From contig CM018047.1 in assembly GCA_008638375.1 (NCBI GenBank), positions 49,136,679-49,200,678 on the forward strand: a stretch of DNA of 64,000 nucleotides. Reading direction: 5' to 3'. Both the position numbers and the translations under genes were made by a program. Shown here piece by piece: positions 60,148 through 64,000 of the stretch (position 1 is its first letter; each line of letters begins with the position of its first letter). This DNA comes from Nyssa sinensis (taxonomy: Eukaryota > Streptophyta > Magnoliopsida > Cornales > Nyssaceae). Below the pieces are notes generated by a model, which saw only the letters and a list, made by a program, of their open reading frames with translations, was not told where the DNA came from and made no database searches.

Positions 60148-62743
60148 TTAAGCATCTTCAACACCAAATTTTCTTACAATTTCATTGTATGCATTATTTG
60201 CTGCTCTATTAAGAGCAATGAACCTCTTGGAACTAAAGATACCTTTCCCAAAAAATTCATTGTTAACCAAAAACTCAATTTCTCCTGTTTCCTTCCATAC
60301 ATCTACCATGTGTAACTCGTAACCATTTTTCTGGCATATTTCATAAAGCTTTGTCATAGGATGTGTTTGCATGGTTTCTGGAGTTATTATAGGCTCCAAT
60401 AATCTCTTCACTACCTACACCACATATATAAAACTCATCAATATTTGATCATGAGCTACATCAGTAATAACCTACATAATATGCAAATAATATCAATCAG
60501 TTGAACAACAATAACAACAGACATGTTCTAAAAGAGACCATTATAACAGCTTCTATAATCACAAACAGTGCAAATGTGTGCTATTTGTCCCACCTCTCTT
60601 GTACCACTCTTTCACAAAGATGGAATCTATTGGAAAGACTCATAAGTAGTGGATATCATGGTAGGTGTCACAGGGTCAATTTCAAGCACCAAATTTTTGC
60701 CTGTGATGGCGTTGTCACCCGACAACCAGCCACTCAAAACGCCCACAAACACACAGTGTTTAGCACAGCGGAATAGGAAAGAAGACACAGAATCGTACAG
60801 GAAAAAACCCCTAACCTTTTATTCACTAACCCACCGGAATTATGAATATAAAGGAATCAGATTCCTGAAGAATACAAGACACTCAACTCACACTCACAAA
60901 GAGACACACACCCGTGTATTACAATCTCTCTTTGCTTCTCTGCCTTGCTCTCCCCATGCCTTCTCTGTGTTTACAAGAGACCTCACACCCCTTTATGTAG
61001 CCCAAGATCTCAACCGCCCATGTGCGTGTATGTGCCACGCACTGGCTTGCAGTTACACCCAACTGCTAGGGTTTGTCACAGACTACCATCTGTGCCTTGC
61101 AGTTGCGCCCACAACTGCTAGGGCTATCTGAAGCCTTGGATGTGCGCCACCTGTGAGGATCTATGCCTCCCATTGCCGCACACCATCCATGCGCCAACTC
61201 AGCAGGCAGTTGCCTTGCGCCTTCTGTCAGCACTGCACTGCCTTGCGCAACGGCATCGCAACTACCTTACGCAACCGCATCGCAACTGCCTTGTGCAACC
61301 ACACTGCAACTGCCTTGCGCAACCGCCCCGCAACTGCCTTGCTCAACCGTACCGCAACTGCAACTGCCTTGTGCAACCGCCCCGCAACTACCTTGCTCAA
61401 CCGCACCGCAACTGCCTTGTGCAACTGCCCCGTAACTGCCTTGCGCGACTGCACTGCAACTGCCTTGAAACCGCGCACCTCTTGACCCAGCCCACGCTTC
61501 CGTGTTAGCCATCGTTGCCAACTCATGCCCCCATACGCCTTGGTCTTCCTTAGCCGCATAGGCCACTCGCCCATGGGCGCCTCAAGGAGGTACTCCCCCC
61601 TATATATGTCAAAGTACAATATACTCCTCTGACAAGAGTGGATACAACCACTTGCAAAATCAGTCCTTCCCCCTGTGTGCATCTGCCTTGCCAAAGGCAA
61701 CCCATGCACCAAACTGTTCACAAGCAATCAGCTGCACCAACTCTGAAATGTCTAAGTATCCCTCCAATACTTAGAATATTTTCGACATATCCCATCTTCG
61801 GAAAATCATTCCCACTCCCGAATGTTATTCCGCGCTGAATAACATTCCAAGTCCAGAATGTCATTCCACCCTTGATAAACATTCCAAGTCCCGAATGTCA
61901 TTCCAAGGCATAGCATGCCTCCTCATGCCTATGCCAATGCCGCCAAGGCAGGACATGCCTCCCGATGCCCCATGCCTCCATGTCAACTCAGTAAGGGTCT
62001 AATAGTAGGCCCCATAGATAGTAGGTCTCATTTTTATCTATGGTCTCATTTTTACGAGAGGGTGATATAATGTTTCTATACAAAATTATTGTTGTTACAC
62101 CAAAAATTGTAGTGTATGGTGAGAGGAGGTGGAATTAGGCATAAAATTTCAACCTCTACGTAGAAAGATAGATATACATAATGATTCTATGCATGTCTCG
62201 TTGACATATACTGAAACGACAGCCATATACAACAAAAATTCTCATTGTTATAGTGAATCACATTAATCTGGCTCATTGGCTGCAATTCAATATCATCTAT
62301 TATTTTACTCAAAAATCATTAGATCAAAAAATTCAAACTACTTGAGGTTGTCCACATGCATGAATCCTACTTATAATGTTAAGTACACACACACACACAC
62401 ACACACACACCAATCATTGGGATTACTTAATTCTAAAGTCATGTTTGTCTGTATCAATGACAATATCTAGGCAAGGCTTTCAAAGACTATTTTTTACCGT
62501 CAATTCTCTATTTATTTTTTTTGTGTGTTCGTGGGCGTGGAAGGTATAAAAAAAGCTTATCCAAACAATGATAGTAATTATATAGAATGGTGATGGCACC
62601 TTCCAAGTAGTATCCATGGATTTGCTGTCAATGAATATGGCTCCAATTGTGGATTCCACCACGTCGGCAAGGACCTTTGGTGCATCAATCAGCCCATAGG
62701 AATGCAAAGGGTATTCCAGAATTGCATCCATGAATTCTCGAAT
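60148..62743 (-). CDS. Ribonuclease III-like protein (RTL type), C-terminal part
   Basis: Two exons, 62743-62600 (48 codons) and 60414-60148 (88 codons plus TAA), join in frame with GT-AG borders. The first reads IREFMDAILEYPLHSYGLID and then APKVLADVVESTIGAIFIDS, the second half of an RNase III catalytic domain, retaining the conserved Glu of the ADVVES motif and the following G-A-I-F-x-D. The second (VVKRLLEPIITPETMQTHPM, TKLYEICQKNGYELHM, FFGKGIFSSKRFIALNRAA) is the linker and a double-stranded-RNA-binding-like region. Together they fit plant RNase III-like (RTL2/RTL3-type) proteins that cleave double-stranded RNA. The 5' exons, including the first catalytic signature, were not found before the window end and presumably lie beyond it. 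A solo LTR sits in the intron. Confidence 0.85.
60666..62004 (-). mobile_element. Solo LTR of a chromovirus-type element in the RTL intron
   Basis: 1,339 bp flanked by the exact 5-bp repeat gtagg (60661-60665 and 62005-62009), with no internal retrotransposon sequence. Its ends on the minus strand (tattagacccttact ... gtgaca) and the sub-terminal ggctggttg..acaacgccatcac match the LTR of the 52.9-kb chromovirus (tgtcagaccctaagt ... gtgaca). It is thus a related family in opposite orientation. Solo LTRs arise by recombination between the two LTRs of one element. Open frames at 61140-61727 come from its internal minisatellite. Confidence 0.88.
61237..61475. repeat. 24-bp minisatellite inside the solo LTR
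   Basis: About nine to ten copies of gcaactgccttgygcaaccg plus a variable caccc-like tail; one copy is shortened or lengthened by six bases (caactgcaactgcc at 61355). The 24-bp period is divisible by three, so frames on both strands stay open and give repetitive proteins that are not genes. Confidence 0.93.
62385..62411. repeat. (AC)n microsatellite
   Basis: About 13 AC units in the RTL intron. Confidence 0.95.
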
Positions 62744-63009
62744 CTGTACAAGTTCAATATATTTAGTCCACAAATCAAAATAATCACCTGATCTTCCTTA
62801 TAAATAACACTTGAAATCTCTCAAACAAGCACAACCTCGTATGATTATGAAGACAGGTCATTGATTTATCTGTCTTCTTTAAAATTTTCCAAACTTAAAC
62901 AATCTTAAGACGCAATATGATCCAGCTCATTAAGTCATTGATCACCATCAAATACAAAAAATGTTAGCAGCTTTCTTTATGGCTATACTATATATGGAAA
63001 TTTATATAT

Positions 63010-64000
63010 ATTGGTGATGTAGCTAATTCTGGCTTGTCATGGAATGATCCGTCACCGTGTACCTGAAAAGAGATGATCTATAAAAAGCCACCGGGAAAGG
63101 TTCCGGTGGTAACCTCTCCGATGGTTAAATTAGTCTTCTTTTATTTGATCAAAGGTTTAGCCCTTTAATAAATTGTAATTTAGATGCAGATCGATTTTTC
63201 ATACCTCCTTCATGGAATTTATACTATGGAGAGGCGGTTACTTTGTCTGACAAGCGGTGGATTAACTTTCAAAGTTCGTGGCTCTCTTTACACGTGTACC
63301 TGTAGAGCTGGTTTTCAAACCTGTATTTCTTTTTGGCAGGGCTAAGGCTCACCGCCTGTCAGGCTTTAGAAATGTAATCATGAGGCTTTCGTCATTCTTT
63401 TTGTCTCTTCTTTATTCCCCCGTTCCGAGGTCGGTATACCGAAGTTAACCTCGGTATACCCTTCCCGACTTAACATAAGTAGAACTAATCTTTTCGGCAC
63501 GTGTTTAAGTCACCTGATGTAAGTAGAACTTTTATGACGTATCAGTTACTCCCCCCTGAAGCCCTAGTTCTGTAAATGAACAGAACTCTGGTTTTAGGGT
63601 TTTTCGGAGGGATGATGTGTCTAGCCGTCTAACTCACTTTTTCGAGGGGTTTTGTAGCCGTTAGGTATAATTACTACACGCATTTCGATTTTTGGGAACT
63701 GGAATAATTAATTAATACAGCCGTTTCATTTAATTAATGGTTTCGAAATTTGAAATGGATATGCGTACCGTTTCATGTGAAACATTTAATGACGAATCTG
63801 TTTTTATAAATGATGTGGATGATTTCTTTCGGATTCGTTTTGTATTTTGCCATCATCTCAAACAAACGAGTGAGTTTCGAAAGATTTACTACGATTTCCG
63901 GCAAGCCTGAGACTTCCATCGTTCTAGACAACCGTTTTTTCTTTTTTACCTGGTAATTCTTATTTTCCTTTTCTTCTTCCTATTCTATATTCTTCCCGAT
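63010..64000 (-). mobile_element. Partial LTR resembling the Tat element, cut by the window edge
   Basis: The segment ccaccgggaaaggttccggt, followed by ggtaacctctccgatgg (63088-63126), aligns with the Tat LTR segment accgggaagggtccgatggt, followed by agccactccgatga, in the same orientation. The rest (repeated cggtatacc near 63431 and 63452, taagtagaact at 63477 and 63521, and ttactcccccctgaagccct near 63546) looks like Tat-type LTR sequence. The left border, near tggtgatgtagct, is a guess and the right one is outside the window. Confidence 0.5.

Noticed and set aside
61140..61727. Five overlapping frames up to 166 codons on both strands with CLAQPHRN-like or VAQGSCGA-like repeats
   Set aside because: Products of the 24-bp minisatellite, whose period is a multiple of three; they lie in a solo LTR.

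Overview
The window is nuclear DNA from a flowering plant. Host genes are split by many GT-AG introns, their exon products belong to plant families, intergenic DNA is AT-rich, and a large share of the 64 kb is LTR retrotransposon. The species cannot be told from the sequence. There are no bacterial genes, CRISPR arrays or obvious structured RNA genes. All exon boundaries were placed by eye from splice signals and remembered family sequences.

Four host loci lie on the minus strand. (1) 1823-5976: a GT14 (core-2/I-branching, BC10-like) glycosyltransferase whose first eight exons are open but whose ninth carries two 1-bp insertions, so it is probably a pseudogene. (2) 7714-24091: a complete five-exon, 170-residue DUF212 gene (acid phosphatase/vanadium haloperoxidase-related membrane protein), stretched to 16.4 kb by transposons in its introns. 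(3) 40199-45933: a complete three-exon, 569-residue UFD1-family gene. (4) 60148-62743: the last two exons of an RNase III-like (RTL) gene whose 5' part was not found before the window edge.

Four LTR retrotransposons have recognisable LTR pairs and 5-bp target-site duplications (TSDs): a Ty3/gypsy chromovirus-like element in DUF212 intron 3 (10289-17848, TSD ccaat); a Ty1/copia element just upstream of DUF212 (24291-29363, TSD tatac); a minus-strand Ty3/gypsy Tat-lineage element (30467-39095, TSD ctagt); and a Ty3/gypsy chromovirus with a chromodomain (52909-59617, TSD ataac). All have broken coding regions. LTR divergence judged by eye ranks them Tat (oldest), intronic gypsy, then copia and the 52.9-kb chromovirus (youngest).

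Further repeats include a solo LTR of the chromovirus type in the RTL intron (60666-62004, TSD gtagg) with a 24-bp minisatellite, a likely solo LTR at 50580-51010, a 45-bp array at 47.7-48.0 kb, a small hAT-like element with an 8-bp TSD (9076-9856), three truncated LINE tails, a MITE-like repeat present twice in opposite orientation, and a Tat-like LTR piece at the right edge.

The most unusual structure is the Tat element. It carries an antisense open frame with a plausible intron between pol and its 3' LTR, a 63-65-bp tandem array next to the end of pol, and a second RNase H-like segment. I see no wholly novel system; this fits a known but little-studied pattern in Tat/Ogre-type elements.
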